Made by a program: the position numbers and the translations under genes
DNA from: Whitmania pigra
Taxonomy: Eukaryota > Annelida > Clitellata > Hirudinida > Haemopidae
Direction: 5' to 3'
NCBI GenBank assembly: GCA_021613335.1
Contig: JAJTWR010000260.1
Span: 1,072,001 to 1,136,000, forward strand
Length of the DNA: 64,000 nt
In this document: one piece after another, positions 49,449-61,500 of the stretch
Numbering within the stretch: the first letter of the stretch is position 1
How the letters are laid out: each line of letters opens with the position of its first letter
The notes under the pieces: model-generated
Database searches by the model: none
What the model was told of the DNA's origin: nothing
What the model saw: the letters and a program-made list of their open reading frames with translations, nothing else

Positions 49449-50112
49449 GCAGTTGGCGGACTCCGGTCCAGTCCAAGCCTGCCGTCACAACAGCCCGCCG
49501 ACAAATAGCCCCGACAAAACAGCCCCGTCAAAATAACCCCAAGACAAAATAGCGGTAAAATTGGTTCTTTATGGATTTGTTACATGTCCACGTGACGTGA
49601 TGATAAAGTGAATCCGATAAGGTGATTCACTTTGTATGGCTCGAATATGTTGTACATATACGTATATACATGTCAATCGATAACATAGATTAAATTCCAA
49701 TTCCAAATCAAACCCTTCATTGTACACATTGCAACGGGAACTCGGGGAAGGATCAAAAGAAATTAAACGATCAAAGGAACCTTCGTGACTTAATGAGTGT
49801 CTGGTAAATTCTCTTTGTGCAGATTGCACATGTTGATTGTCAATCGATAATGTATATTAAATACCAACTTGAAAAGTCCATGTAAAGTGAGGAAGTAGCC
49901 GGAATCTTAATAATATAAATCTTCCACTTAATGAAATTCCTTGATACCAATTAAACTCAGAACGGTCATAAAAACATTCAAACTACTAACTTCGAATTAA
50001 ATTTGGAACCAGTTATCGGTTAATGTATTCAACTCACAAATTTTATTTTGTCGGGGCTGTTATGACGGGGCTGTTTTGACGGGTATATTTAGCCGCCGGG
50101 CTGTTAATAATA
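49449..50112. mobile_element. Foldback-like element with arrays of a 17-bp unit at both ends
   Basis: The left end (about 49481-49556) is a degenerate array of GACAAAATAGCCCC-type units. The right end (about 50042-50112) is the same array in the opposite orientation (GACGGGGCTGTTTT). The middle contains two related segments beginning tgtcaatcgataa near 49671 and 49837. Inverted ends built from short tandem units are the hallmark of foldback elements. A related copy is at 52219-52615. Confidence 0.6.
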
Positions 50113-50775
50113 AGTGGTCACCTAATAAGTGAGATTTGCCATCATTGGTAAAGCGCTGCATCTCCGGGAGAGGGCAAGGAGATTAAATACCCAGGGTCCC
50201 TGGTAATTTCTTAGGATTATAAAAACTTTTGCCTTTGTATTACCCAGTTGATATAAGATAGGGACCCATGGCTGCTCTGCCTAGGGGCCCTAAACTTCTG
50301 TCGACGGTCCTGATGAATCAGCGTATCACAAAATCTTTGCAAACATTTATAACATCATAATTAAACTTAAACAGCTTAAAAAGTAGACTTTAATATTTTA
50401 AATTGAAATAAAATATCAAATTTAATGAAACAAAATCTTTATATTATATTTAAATCTTTTAATATGAATAAATAATTATATTAACTACTAACTTGGATAG
50501 TAACTACTAACTTGGAGATCAAATTTGAGACGTTTTATGCGGAGTTCCCTTATAACCGTTATCAGGTGACCATCACATGTTGATGATTTATGAATCAAAT
50601 GTTTTTTAGATGTCAATCAATTTATTAACAATAATTAGTTATTAATAAATATGCCATGTGCATGTCATAGACACCTGGTGCATTTTTTTTAAAATGTCAT
50701 GTGTCGTTCTGTGTCCTATGATGTTTACAATTGCTTAGAAAGACACATTTATTTTTAACAAGCTAAAGCTATCTT

Positions 50776-50880
50776 AAGGACATTCATGACATAGTCATTT
50801 TCTGGATGGATTTTTGACTCCATATGAAATGAAAGTTTATCTTCAGTTAAATCCTCTGCAAAACCTTTATGGCTGAGTTC
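50776..50880 (-). pseudogene. GGPS1 exon 9 fragment (copy 3)
   Basis: The minus strand reads [14 protein letters not shown], then KIHPENDYVMNVL, matching exon 9 of copy 1 but lacking the PIIHGI part. No neighbouring exons are present. It abuts the AAT-rich microsatellite that follows. Confidence 0.8.
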
Positions 50881-50885
50881 GAATG

Positions 50886-51356
<471 letters not shown>

Positions 51357-51491
51357 GTTCTCTTTGTAATCGGTGAAAACTTGTAATAAAATTGGTCTAG
51401 GGAGTCTGAATATGAGTCTGAAGCGAATAAGAAAAATTAGGAACAAACCTGGATACAAGAGCCTTTTAAGCAATGCCTTCTGAGATACCGT

Positions 51492-54427
51492 GTGATTCTG
51501 AGACATCCTGAAAATTCGGAGAGATTGGGAATGCCACCTGAGTCTGATAAACAGGAGGGATTAGATAACAATACAGTCTCCTCGTATAGCCTGGTAAAAC
51601 TGAAACAGTTTGTGGTTGAGAGATATCACATGATACATCTGGAAAATGAAGAGCTCTCTGACCTCATAAGCGAGAGACTGGACAGAACGGAGAGAATCCA
51701 ATTAATAAACAAGGAATATGAAAAATGGACTTCTAATCAAATTCCACAAGACATCAATAGCAAGAAGCAAAAAAAGCCACCGAATCATGTTGAGAGGATA
51801 CAAATAAATAACAACAGTTAAGCCAGAAATAAATCAAAAAATGCATGCAGAACATATCAGAAATCAAAAGTCCGGGTAACAAAAAATGGACAAAAAAGGT
51901 AGAATGGCAGAAATGCTACGCCAGGTTACAAGCTCTTTCCGAAAGAATCCCACAGCAGCAGCCCATTCTGTTCCGAAGGAAGAATATGAGATACAGGCAG
52001 GCACTCTTCCCGCGGATTTGGCAGATTATTGGGGTCTAATCTTCGAGGAGGAATCGGAGGAGGATGACCGGCCTTTAGAAACGATTAATGACACAACAAC
52101 AGAAATGCAGGATCCAACCACCAGATGGGCTGTAGAAATTGCATACCGGAGACTGAAGGACAACTGCCCCGGTCGTGACGGCTTCCAAAAAAACATCTTA
52201 AAAAATTCAATTATGAGGATAAATTAAATTAAATGCCAACTTGAAAAGTCCATGTAAAGTGAGGAAGTAGCCGGAATCCTATTAATATTTTAGACGATAA
52301 CTCTTCAAACCACTAATTTCGAATTAAATTTGGAACCAGTTATCGGTTAATGTATTCAACTCACAAAATTTTTTTAAATACATTGACGGGGATGTTTTGA
52401 CGGGGCTATTTTGTCTTGGGCTATTGTGACGGGGCTACTTTGTCGGGGCTATTTTGACGGGATTTTTTTGTCCTGGGCTATTTTGTCACCGGGCTGTAAT
52501 GATTGGGCTGTTTTGTCGGGGCTATTTTGTCCTGGGCTATTTTGACGCGGGGCTTTTTTGACGGGGCTGTTTTGACGGGGTAATTTTGTCACCGGGCTGT
52601 TATGACGGGTCACCGGCCCGCTTGTTTCATCGCATCCTTAGAGGGAGAATGTTAGGATATTGGCATTTGTCATCGAGACAAAAAACCATCCGACCAGGAG
52701 ATGGCATTGCACAAAATCTCTTTCTGATTAAATCAATTATCCAAAAATTAAACCGGACCTTTGTTGATGTTACGAAAGCTTTCGACTCCGTGTCTCATAA
52801 CACCATATTCAGAGCGGCTGCCAGACTTGGCACTCCACCACTCTTCTTAGAGTATCTAGCAGAACTCTACAAAGGAGGTGAGGTTTATCTGAAAACCAAG
52901 GAGGGTCTCAGTGGAAAAATTAAAGTGAAAAGCGTTGGACTCTCAAGTATGACCTTGTTCATGTTGGAGTACACTTTGAGAGGGGCATGGTAACCTGAAT
53001 TGAAGGAAGAATTGAAACGTATCAAGAACAACCAACACATCATAGGGCTCTATAAATGTGGTTGTTAAGTAATAAACTGATCTGGCAGGAGTTCGTCAGG
53101 GAGGTCCAATGTCCCCCCACCTATTCAATGCGGTCATAGACATGATAACCAGAAAATTGGACCAATCAATTGGAGTCACGGCTGGCAGAGGTTCGACGAC
53201 TAAGTGCAATTACATTGCATTCGCAGAAGATCTGGTCCTAATGTCAACGACTGACATCGGAATGAAAGGACTGATGTAACAACGAGAGAGTGCAATGAGC
53301 AGCGCAGGTCTAAGGATCAATCCAAACAAATGCGCTACACTCAGAACTGAAACCCACTGCAGAGAGAAACGCTGGATAGTCAACCCCAGAACGTACCTCA
53401 AATTACAATCTGGAGATATCAAAGCAATCGATGTCTCACAGGCGTACAAATATCTGGGGATAGAGATTGGAGTCCGGAAGCTTCCAGCGTTGATCGGAGA
53501 TGAGATTCAAAAACTGCTCCATTCAACTTCAAGAACACCAATAAAACCTTGCCAACGCCTTTATATTTTAAAAGTTCACTTGCTACCAAGTCTAGTTCAT
53601 AAACTTACCTTTGACGAGATATTCATCTGTTCTCTGAACTCTGCAGACACCGCGATTAGAAGGGCAACAAGGCATTGGCTACATCTTCCAAAGGCAGCTT
53701 CGGAGAGACTGTACAAAACGGTAGACGGCTGCGGACTGAGATCATTCACCAAGAGAGTTGAAATGAGCGAATGGATTTCAGCTGCGGTCCCGAGAATTCA
53801 TTCGGGTCAGTATATCAGATGCGTTAAGATCCGGGCTGCTGCATTATATTGCAGGCTTAGAGCTTCGAGATGGAAGCCGCAGGCTCCCAGGGGGTGCGAT
53901 GAGGGTTGTCAATCCTTAGAGTGCATATGATCCAGAAATGCCCAAGAACCGATGGCGCAAGGCACGAGAGACATAATGTTGTTATGAAAAAGCTGGAAAA
54001 CGAACTGTTAAAAAGAGGCTACAAACAAGAGTAGAGCCCCGAATTCCTACAGGTCAGGGACTCAGAATACCCGATTTATGTGCGTGGAAAGGAAACACAT
54101 ACATAGTGTGCGATGTAGCCGTCACCTCAGACGTCTACAACCTGGACCGAGTATACGACAACAAAGTACTGAAGTATGACACTCAAGATGTTCACACTTG
54201 GATGCTGAGAAATGCTCAAGAAAGCACTCTGAGATTGATGCCAAATGTTGGCGCGTCTGTGTGCAACTGGAGAGGGGTGATGTCCCAAAAATCGTTTAGA
54301 TTTTGGAAGGATTGTGGCGTCACGAGGACAAGCCTTATGAACATCGTAACTGCTGTTCTAAATCACATTCACAAGAAATGTAGGGCTCACAGGTGCCACC
54401 GAAGAAAGAAGTCCTCGAACTCTCGTT
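51492..54427 (+). mobile_element. R2-like non-LTR retrotransposon, interrupted and dead
   Basis: Reading left to right: a charged region (51492-52200) ending RRLKDNCPGRDGFQ; a foldback-like insertion (52219-52615); then reverse transcriptase with FVDVTKAFDSVSHNTI and GVRQGGPMSPHLFNAVIDM. The catalytic motif is AFAEDLVLM instead of AFADD. The thumb and connecting region (53295-53930) follow. The C-terminus has CPRTDGARHERHN, a CCHC-like knuckle, and IPDLCAW, CDVAVTSD, a PD-(D/E)xK restriction-like endonuclease. This order defines the R2 group. Stops and the Asp-to-Glu change show it is inactive. It is not in rDNA. Confidence 0.82.
52219..52615 (+). mobile_element. Partial foldback-like element nested in the R2-like LINE
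   Basis: 52225-52360 is closely similar to 49856-50035 (shared strings include aaagtgaggaagtagccgga and gaaccagttatcggttaatg). It is followed by about 240 bp of degenerate 17-bp units (GACGGGGCTATTTTGTC type). It separates two collinear parts of the R2-like ORF. Confidence 0.7.
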
Positions 54428-54679
54428 AACATTAACGGTTGATGCTCTTCGGTACGATTGACATTTTAAACTACGGCTTGTTCTTTTAAACTTACACGTC
54501 CAGGGAGATCTCGGACCTTTTTGCGGACACTAAATCTTTTGGAGTGATTTTTTTGAACGATTGATATTGTTAATGTTTGCATGGCCGAGAAAATAAAAAT
54601 AATAATAATAATAATCTGGAAAACCAGATTAAATAAAATTATAAACAAATAGTGAAAAGAAATGGTCATAATAAAGCAA

Positions 54680-56370
54680 TTCGAAAAAGGGAACGCATGC
54701 CAAAAAGTCCAAAATAAGACGATGGCCTGAAATGATGTGCCTGAAACAAATTGACAAAATTGAAAATAATGTAAGAATCAAATTGCAAGCCAAGGCACAA
54801 AAATTAAGAAGATACAGTAAACGCAGTGCCCAATTCCAACAAAACAAACTGTTCGCAGATGATCAGAGAAAATTTTACAGAGAAATCAATGAAGAACAGA
54901 TTGAAGTAACGCAAAAGCCAGACCCTACTGAAGTGGAAAAATTTTGGAAGAAAATATTGGGAGAAGAAGTAAGACACAATTGTCAAGCAAGAATGGATTC
55001 AAGAAGAAGAAATATCCCAGGCAAATTTGCAGAGTGATGAATGGAGAGAATTCAAAGAAATAGAACTTAAAAAAACAATTAAATTTTTACAAAATTGGAA
55101 GTTTCTTGGATTGGACAGGATACACAACTTCTGGTTAAAATACTTGGTGTCATTTCATAGCCAGCTGATCTCTGGTTATAATGAAATAGTGAAAAATCCA
55201 ATTATTATACCTGCAGGGTTAACAAAAGGCATTACTTATTTGCTACCAAAATCAAAGGATACCTCGGAACCGAAGAATTATAGGCCGATAACAAGTTTGC
55301 CAGTAATGTACAAAATCTTGACATCATTGATGTCCGGAAGGATTTATTCCTATCTTCAGTCAAACAACATCTTGCCAGAAGAACAGAAAGGAGGTAGAAA
55401 AGAAAAGTAGAGGGTGCAATGATCAGTTAGTTATTAGTCAAATGGTGATGTAGCATGCAAAGAAATTCAAAAAATGTCTGTACGTTACTTGAATAGATTA
55501 CAAAAAAGCGTTTGACAGCATCCCCCACTCAGTGATTAAGCAAATACTGAAAACATACAAAATTAACGATGTTATTAGAAATTTCAGTGAATGCTTAATG
55601 CTTCAAAGGAAAACCACAATGATGCCGACGAGTGGAGATGGATGCATAAAAACAGGAAGCATTCTTATTAAACGAGGAATATTTCAAGGAGACTCTTTGT
55701 CACCGTTGCTATTCTGCATGACATTGATACCATTATCCAATGCTCTGAGGAAAAGGGAAAAGGTTACATCATCCACGAACATGAGCTAAGTCATTTGTTG
55801 TATATGGACGATTTAAAGTTATTTGCTATAAATCAGGAACATATTGAAACAAATTTGAGAATTGTTGAAAAATTTAGCAAAGATATTCAAAATGGAATTT
55901 GGAATAGAAAAATGCGCTACAGTTGAGATAAAACAAGGAAAAATCATGCAAGGAAAAAATATCCAGCTCACAGATTCTCTCCAAATTAGATCACTCGAAG
56001 TAGATGAATTTTACAAATATCTCGGGATGGAAGAAAAAAATGGTGTAAACAATAAAGTCAGGAAAGAAATGGTAAAAAAAAGAATATTACCTACGAATAA
56101 GGAAAATATTGACAACCGAACTCAACGCAAGGAACAAAATCATGGCCATTAATAGTTTGGCAGTACAAGTCATCACTTCGGAATAATCCAATGGCTAAAA
56201 TCGGAGATTGAGAAGATCGACAGAAAGACAAGAAAAATTCTGACCATCAATGGAATGCACCACCCAAGAGCTGACATGCAGAAGTTGTATGTTAAAAGAA
56301 AGAATGGTGGCAGAGGGTTACTTGAGGTTTGGTCAGTATATCGCGGCATATAGATTTGCAAAAGATTTAT
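54680..56370 (+). mobile_element. Second RLE-type LINE (R2/R4/NeSL-like) reverse transcriptase relic
   Basis: Successive frames read EVEKFWKKILGEEV, FLGLDRIHNFWLKYL, KGITYLLPKSKD and EPKNYRPITSLPVMYKILTS. The RT motifs follow: IDYKKAFDSIPHSVI, RGIFQGDSLSPLLFCM and a YMDD-type box (YMDDLKLFA) at 55800-55830. After these come MEFGIEKCATVEIKQGK, FYKYLGM and HHPRADMQKLYVKRKNGGRG. Sequence differs clearly from the R2-like copy upstream, so it is a separate family. Stops and frameshifts break it. Confidence 0.78.
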
Positions 56371-56787
56371 TTTTCTTGATTTCACTATCGCAAACTGGTC
56401 AATGACATGAGCGAAATCTCTTTTTTTTTCAATATCTCTCTTGCAGCGCTAAGAAGAGCAAGATCGCCTAGATCAGTGATGCACAACCTTTTTTGGCAGA
56501 GGGCCAGAAACAGAGTTCGGAGAACAGCCGAGGGCCGAGCGAATGAGACCGTATGAATCCCAAATTGTCGTCAACATCAAGACAATAATAAAACAATATC
56601 ACAAGACATCTAGCAATAAAAAACTTGTACATGTTTAAGACTTGATGTGAACCACGGAGCTTTTGAGTTTGTTTTTTTTATATTTTTTAAATGTATTTAC
56701 TAACTTTAATGAAGTTTATGAAATGATGAATTAAAAAAATCAATTAATCCACATTTGAAATTTGTTGCAGGCATTTGGATAACGAAG
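56371..56787. other. Gap with a possible hAT end
   Basis: CAGTGATGCACAACC at about 56475 followed by ggcagagggccagaaac resembles a hAT terminal repeat. No coding sequence was recognised before the end of GGPS1 copy 4. Confidence 0.4.
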
Positions 56788-57510
56788 TCATTGCATCTTT
56801 TCATTGTATGTTTTCGATAATTTTTTCATTATTTCGAATAGTGTGTCATTTCCAACAAGGTTTTCGATGTGCTTGAATATCCTTGAATATAACAATTATT
56901 GCATATATTGATATCAATAGCACAAATAAAATAAAACAAATACAAATAAAAAAGTAAATTTTAAATAATAAATAATGATAAATAATTAAATATAATTTCA
57001 AACTTCTTTTCAAGATCCAAGAGGACTGATACCGTATATTCAAAGGAACCAATCGAATCAAGGTACTTGATGCAATTCTTTTTTAGAACGTCACTTTTCG
57101 TCTTCTGTCTCAAGATGCTTACAATTGCTAAGGAAAACATATTTAGAATAAAAGATTTAAAATTTTGGAATTAATTTCTTGTTTACAGATAAAAATACAG
57201 CTTTGTTAAAGATATTCATGATTTGGTCTTTTTCTGGATGGCTTTTGATCCCATGAATAATAGGAAATGAAAATTTTCCTTCAGTTAAATCCTCTGCAAA
57301 ACCCTTGTTGCTGGCCAACTGTTTAAATATTCAGAATAAAATAAATGAATTTTGTATCCCAGTCATTCAATGAATGACAAATTTTGAAATACTTCAGAAG
57401 ATTTGAGGTTGGCATAATCATCTCTTATTTGGAAGTAGAGGCCCAAGTCATCAGTAAGAGGTTTCAAATCACTGAATCACATTGACGAAATGAAATAAGT
57501 GGAATTCAAT

Positions 57511-60416
57511 TACCGTATTTTCACCCATATTACACGCGTGTTATGTTCGATTTTACTTACCACGCACCCCCCTATGCGTGTTATGCTAGATTAAATTTAC
57601 ATGAATTTGTGTTCCGACCAACAAAAAATAAAAACATTTAAATGATAGCACAGACTGTTGATTGTTTTTGTAAAAGCTTTAGACTATATTTTTAATTTTA
57701 AATAGTTTATAATTGATTGGGCGTTAGTGCATTGCATAAAGAACTTTCGATATATGCTTACAGAAGCATGTGACAAAACATTCACGCATTGTCCAGCTCT
57801 CGAATTTATGACGTCAACTAGAATTTAACATAAATTAATTGATGGTAACTATAGGAAACTTGTTGGGTGTTGTACTATTTTATGAATTTTCACACATAAT
57901 TTTTCAACTTTTTGTTGCTCATAATTATAATTGGAACTAATGTTTTCAGTTTGTGTGACAATGTTTTTTTCAGCACTGGTGGTTCAGACAGCTTTGGTTG
58001 GTGCTGTTTAATATATTAATAGTCAAACATCACATGCATGGACTTATTGTAGCAAATGTCTTCAATCTCTTAATGGTCTTGCTATAAAAACTCTTTGAAC
58101 ACTTCTCAAAAGCATGGAACAAAATAGATACAATCTTGGTAATAGTGTCAGTTATCAGTCATTTGCAGTCTTTATTGGAAAACAAAATGGAAGTCTTAGC
58201 ACATTCTCTTGGAACTCATAATGAAGATTCAAATTGGTAATTGTAATGAATTGCCACCACTGCTTTGGCTTTTTCTGGTGATGAGTCACTTGATTTTCTA
58301 CATTGCTATAAGAGAAAATCATGAAACCCATTGGATGGTATAAATTATATGCAGCTTTTGGCCACACTTTTATGTTATAGTTGATGCACTGTTTGAACCT
58401 CAACAATGCCATACCTTCACAGTGAAGCTGTGTCTCAGAGCATGGTACAAATGCATAACTTCAGTATTTGCTTCAAGAATTGATCTCGATTTATTAAAAA
58501 AAACCTTGTTTCTTTCAATGCAATTATAAAGGTTATGCATTTCACGCTCAGATCAATGATCCATTTGTGGATCTTGAAAGGGAGACTTTAACCTTGAAAT
58601 CTCATGAAATTTCATGTTATAATTGATGTACGGTTTGGACTCAGCTCAACAATGCTATACTTTCCATCGAAGCTGTGTCTCACAGCATGATGCATCTGAT
58701 TTACTTCATCATCTACTCCAAGAATTGATCTCAAATATTCAAAAATGTCTCTTAAGATTTGTACATTTAAAATATGTGATTTCCATATTTAGGGAGTTAT
58801 GGGTCACAGAGACTTGTTAGGCGGACTCTTTGCAGCATGGAATTGGTTAACAAGTTCGTTATTGTCCTTTGAAGTATTGCTTCACTTTTGTCTTACAAAT
58901 TATTATGCGTAAACAATATGCATTCCAAAGTAGGAAGTTGATGCAAATCTTAAGATAAAAATAGTTTCGAGGAAGAATTGAAGAGAGAACGCAATATCGA
59001 AGCGACTCGTGACCAATTTTGGTCAATTGCAGCGAGCTCATGAATCGTTAACCAGTTCTTTGAAGTTTTTAAACAATTTATTAACAGACATTCAAAAAAT
59101 CAATCATAAGACCAATAATTATTCCTCATCATCAGCTAAGCCTTCAAATCCGTCAAAAGTCGAACAGTCATATTCATTTTCGGCTCTTGCCGGATCACAG
59201 GCTAGTTCAAAGTCCGGGTGGTCACTTTACTCCTTTCCTGTAGACTTAATGCCAGCATTTCTAAAGCCACTCAGAATCAAATCAGGAAACACTTTGTCCC
59301 ATGTTCGTGCAACCCACGTGCATACCTCGGAATACAAGGCCTTCCTGTCTCGTCCAGACGGTGTGTGAGTGAATGTGCCATTCTGCATCCATTCCTCCCT
59401 CTCAGATCTGTCAATTTCTCAACGATTTGTAGTTGCAGTTTGGATGATAGACCACCCGGGATGATTGCAATGTGACATCCGCTTAAGTTGAACATCTTCT
59501 TAACTGACTCCTCTTTATGAGCAGTCATTGCATCCATGATCAACCGCGAGCTCTTTGAAAAGAATCCCCTCTTTTGAGAACATTTCTGAATCCAGAGCTT
59601 CATGCTGAAAATTTATCGCATTGTCTCTTGAAAATCAATATTAGTTTTGACTTGGTGCCAGCCGCAGAGCATCGTATGACTGTGAAACATGTCCGTTCGT
59701 AACCACTTGTTGTTATTGCCACAGTTCTGGCGCCAGATGCTTTCACTAGCGGGAATGTCAAAAGCTATCTCTTCATTTGTTCCAAGACCCATAGCTTTAG
59801 ATCAGAATATAATTATGGCCATTTCGCATTTTGGTCAAGGCATGCACGTTTTCTCAGGTTCAGTTTTTCAAGCAATCATTCCTTCTTTCTCCGTTCGCGA
59901 ACCGACACTTCATTAACGTTGAACTCTCGAGCAGCTGCTCAGTTACCTTTGTCTTTTGCTCTAGAAATGACTTGAAGCTTGTAGGCAACAGTGTACGAGT
60001 TACGTTTATCAGCCACTTTCTTAACGACGTCTATATTTCAATCTATTTATTTGATTATAGTCCATTGCATGACTAAGATGACTTTGACTTATATTTTATT
60101 AAAGAGCACTTCTATCTATATATCACTGTATTTATCACTTCAAGCATCGGCCGCTCAGCCAACGGAAGATTTTTTTACAACTTTTATATTTGATTGTTTT
60201 ATATATTAGAAACTGCTTCAATTTAATATTTTAATATATATATAATTTTAATTTAAATGTTAAATTATTTTAGCCAAAAGTAAAAAAGGCTATTGGTGCG
60301 TGTTATAATCGTTTGCGTGTTTTATAAATGATTTTTTATATAAATTGGAAAAATTGCGTGTTATATTCGTCCGCGTGTTAAATTCGTCTGCGTGTTTATT
60401 TCGTGAAAATAAGGTA
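57511..60416 (-). mobile_element. pogo/Tigger-type element inside GGPS1 copy 4
   Basis: The element spans 57513-60414, from CCGTATTTTCACCC to an end reading inward CCTTATTTTCACGAA, flanked by TA on both sides. The transposase is on the minus strand. The N-terminal helix-turn-helix SYTVAYKLQVISRAK, then a stop, then AAAREFNVNEVSVRE lies at about 60010-59880. The catalytic region RLIMDAMTAHKEESVKK and IAIIPGGLSSKLQ lies at about 59560-59440, and EWMQNGTFTHTPSGRDRK to the C-terminus at about 59400-59110. Stops, shifts and a missing stretch show it is inactive. A LINE tail lies at 60038-60086. Confidence 0.85.
60038..60086 (-). repeat. LINE 3' tail fragment
   Basis: tatttatttgattatagtcc and the following attgcatgactaagatgact match the tails at 19176-19229 and 63215-63270. 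It lies within the pogo element. Confidence 0.6.
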
Positions 60417-61500
60417 ATGTAATTCATATATTAGCTTTTAATACTTTAATACTGACCACTTGTTATTACTGAAAAGTTGCATTAGTCTCATTGCCAAGTC
60501 AAACAATCCACCTGTTTCTAAAACTATTTTTTTTAAATTTTTAATTGCAATAGATATTAGCAATCAGTTTGAAGAATTAAAGCTATGCTAATTAGGAGAA
60601 TAAATACTTCTCTTGACCATGTCGATGTACTGATCCTCACTCGGGCATGTGTTGTGATCCCTCCAATAGATGTCCATGCCCTGACCTCTGTGGAGCTCTA
60701 ACAATTGTTCTGAAAAATTTTGTCGCTACAAATAGTTAAAACAAATCATTATTAGATTATTATTGCATTGCCTTGGGTTTGTCCTATTTAAACAACAATG
60801 CGTATCCATACATTGGCCAGCTGGTTTAAATATGTACTTTGTAGAAGACGATGTGCAAGCGTTTTACCCGTTTATTAGAGCTGGAATGTCATTGTTGTTT
60901 AGCGTCAAAATTCTCTTCAATCCAAGAAATCCAGCATAATTAGCCGAATTAAGTGTGCGAGCCACACCATAAATATGATGGGCAACTGTCAATGGGAATG
61001 ATTTATTGTCCTTTTAAAAGTAAGAAATCTTTTATTTAATCACTAATCGCGTACCAGGAATACCTCTCCTTAGATCAGAATTATCTTGGATGTCGTCTAA
61101 TCTTAAATTATTATTATTATTATTGAATTTTCCGATACATAAGCAAATCAAATTTTGCACCAAGTTTACCCACAAAATGCTGCTATTGTGTAATGTTTGG
61201 ATAACTTCTGAAATTACATTTAATTTTTCTTCTGGAATATTTAGCCAATGGTTGAATGCCTTCGAAAGTGCTTTTTTTTACTTTATCCAATAACTTTATA
61301 AATAAATGCGAATAACATTATGATATTACTAACGCTTATTAAATATTTCCTAACTTGCTTTCCTTGTTCTCTAAGTAGATAATTATATGGACCAAGCAAT
61401 ATCTGAATAAATTGATATTAAATTCCAACATTTTTTAAAATTTTACAAATATTACTTGCTCTTCAGTTATTTTTCTAAAATTTGAAGAAATGTTGTCCAT

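Larger units (their letters stand above)
56788..61500 (-). pseudogene. GGPS1 paralogue copy 4, mosaic and probably broken
   Basis: Exons (minus): 61500-61456, 61402-61334, 61259-61174, 61101-61055, 60985-60868, 60709-60608, 60517-60460, 57471-57393, 57318 to about 57190, 57108-57004 and 56881-56788. Lengths match copy 1 almost exon for exon. [33 protein letters not shown] and IRDDYANL are kept. The only GT donor for exon 5 sits one base late, putting exon 6 out of frame, and no phase-correct exon 9 to 10 junction was found. Exons 6-9 and their introns are nearly identical to copy 1, whereas exons 1-5 and 10-11 are diverged. A 2.9-kb pogo element splits intron 7. Confidence 0.75.

Noticed and set aside
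50140..50205. tRNA-like string around ggtaaagcgctgcatc
   Set aside because: No acceptor stem or convincing T-arm could be paired by eye.
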